From an uncultured Bacteriovoracaceae bacterium (GTDB taxonomy: Bacteria > Bdellovibrionota > Bacteriovoracia > Bacteriovoracales > Bacteriovoracaceae): a stretch of 6,309 nucleotides of DNA. The notes beneath the pieces are model-generated. The model had not been told where the DNA came from. It did no database searches and was given only the letters and a program-made list of their open reading frames with translations. The position numbers and the translations under genes were made by a program. Each line of letters starts with the position of its first letter. Position 1 is the stretch's first letter. Shown in pieces: positions 5,880-6,309 of the stretch. Where the stretch lies: the NCBI GenBank assembly GCA_937952395.1, contig CALFYV010000197.1, positions 1 through 6,309 on the forward strand. Reading direction: 5' to 3'.

Positions 5880-6309
5880 ACGACTTCCTAAGGGCATGAC
5901 AGTAAGGTGCTTTCTTTGTCACTACATAATAATTCTGATGATAAGCTTCAGCTGGATAAAATGCTTTAAATTCCTTGAGCTTGGTGGCAAGCGGCTTATC
6001 AAAGAATTTACTCACAGTGATTTTTTCCATCAGCTTCTTAGCGACATTTTCTTGATTTTTATCGTGATAAAAAATAACTGACTGATACTGAGCTCCGATA
6101 TCAGGTCCTTGGCCATTCACTTGAGTCGGGTCATGCAGGCGGAAATAGAATTCTAAAAGTTTTTCATAAGAGAGCTTTGATGAATCATAAGTCACTTGCA
6201 CCACTTCAATATGACCTGAGATACCAGTACTGACTTCGGCGTAGCTGGGCTTTACCGAGTCACCACCTGAGTAACCAGAGATGACATCTATAATCGCTCC
6301 GGCTTGGAT
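5869..6309 (-). CDS. msrA: Peptide methionine sulfoxide reductase MsrA (partial, N-terminus outside the window)
   Basis: MsrA reduces the S-form of methionine sulfoxide in proteins and free amino acid, using thioredoxin for recycling. The visible 146 residues cover the C-terminal part and run off the window edge in frame. Diagnostic blocks are ISGYSGGDS (10-18 of the visible part), SYAEVSTGISGHIEVVQVTYD, HDPTQVNGQGPDIGAQYQS, VIFYH and FYPAEAYHQNYY. By comparison with E. coli MsrA, the active-site helpers are present: Tyr13, Glu35, Asp70 and Tyr75 of the visible part (E. coli Tyr82, Glu94, Asp129, Tyr134). The catalytic GCFWG motif must lie upstream, beyond base 6309. A single cysteine near the end, in PYCHALRK (visible residue 137), may be the resolving cysteine. 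A possible internal GTG start at 6204 is not a real start, because conserved MsrA sequence continues upstream of it. No MsrB domain follows the stop codon. Confidence 0.95.
   Translation of the reverse strand: MQAGAIIDVISGYSGGDSVKPSYAEVSTGISGHIEVVQVTYDSSKLSYEKLLEFYFRLHDPTQVNGQGPDIGAQYQSVIFYHDKNQENVAKKLMEKITVSKFFDKPLATKLKEFKAFYPAEAYHQNYYVVTKKAPYCHALRKSFKL

Noticed and set aside
5896..6081. 61-residue plus-strand ORF
   Set aside because: It lies antisense to clearly conserved msrA coding sequence and has no recognisable features of its own.

Overview
The window is AT-rich bacterial DNA, most likely from a member of the Bdellovibrionota (Bdellovibrio, Bacteriovorax or Peredibacter-like). The main pointer is the gene at 5115-5879, which reads as a TIGR02147/DUF4423 regulator, a family known chiefly from Bdellovibrio-type bacteria and Fibrobacter. 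The surrounding large exported proteins of no recognisable family fit that background. The assignment is an inference, because the window has no rRNA gene or other strong phylogenetic marker.

Layout. (1) 1-316, plus strand: the end of a small XRE-type HTH protein that resembles the antitoxin half of a type II toxin-antitoxin pair. Its frame stays open and coding-like back to base 8 but has no normal start there. (2) 317-340: a strong GC-rich hairpin, the terminator of the convergent rplY gene. (3) 367-1053, minus: ribosomal protein L25 of the long CTC type, with an Ala/Pro/Glu/Lys-rich tail. (4) 1155-2920, minus: a tightly coupled pair (TAATG junction) encoding a small protein with a signal peptide followed by a 435-residue lipoprotein, neither recognised. 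(5) 2921-3171: a divergent AT-rich control region holding an 18-bp operator-like dyad. (6) 3172-5879, plus: a 638-residue exported, cysteine-containing protein with a long helical or coiled-coil region, followed after 26 bp by the TIGR02147 regulator. (7) 5869-6309, minus: the C-terminal part of methionine sulfoxide reductase MsrA, cut by the window edge and overlapping the regulator tail to tail by 11 bp.

How it fits together. Housekeeping genes (rplY, msrA) flank a block of four genes: three envelope or exported proteins of unknown function and one DNA-binding regulator, arranged as two divergent two-gene units. The likely reading is a lineage-specific envelope or secretion locus whose regulator acts at its own operon or at the shared divergent region. 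That functional link is inference from layout. I see no CRISPR array, transposon, tRNA or rRNA, and no strong evidence for a fully new system. The best candidates for novelty are the exported-protein/TIGR02147 pair and the divergent lipoprotein pair.
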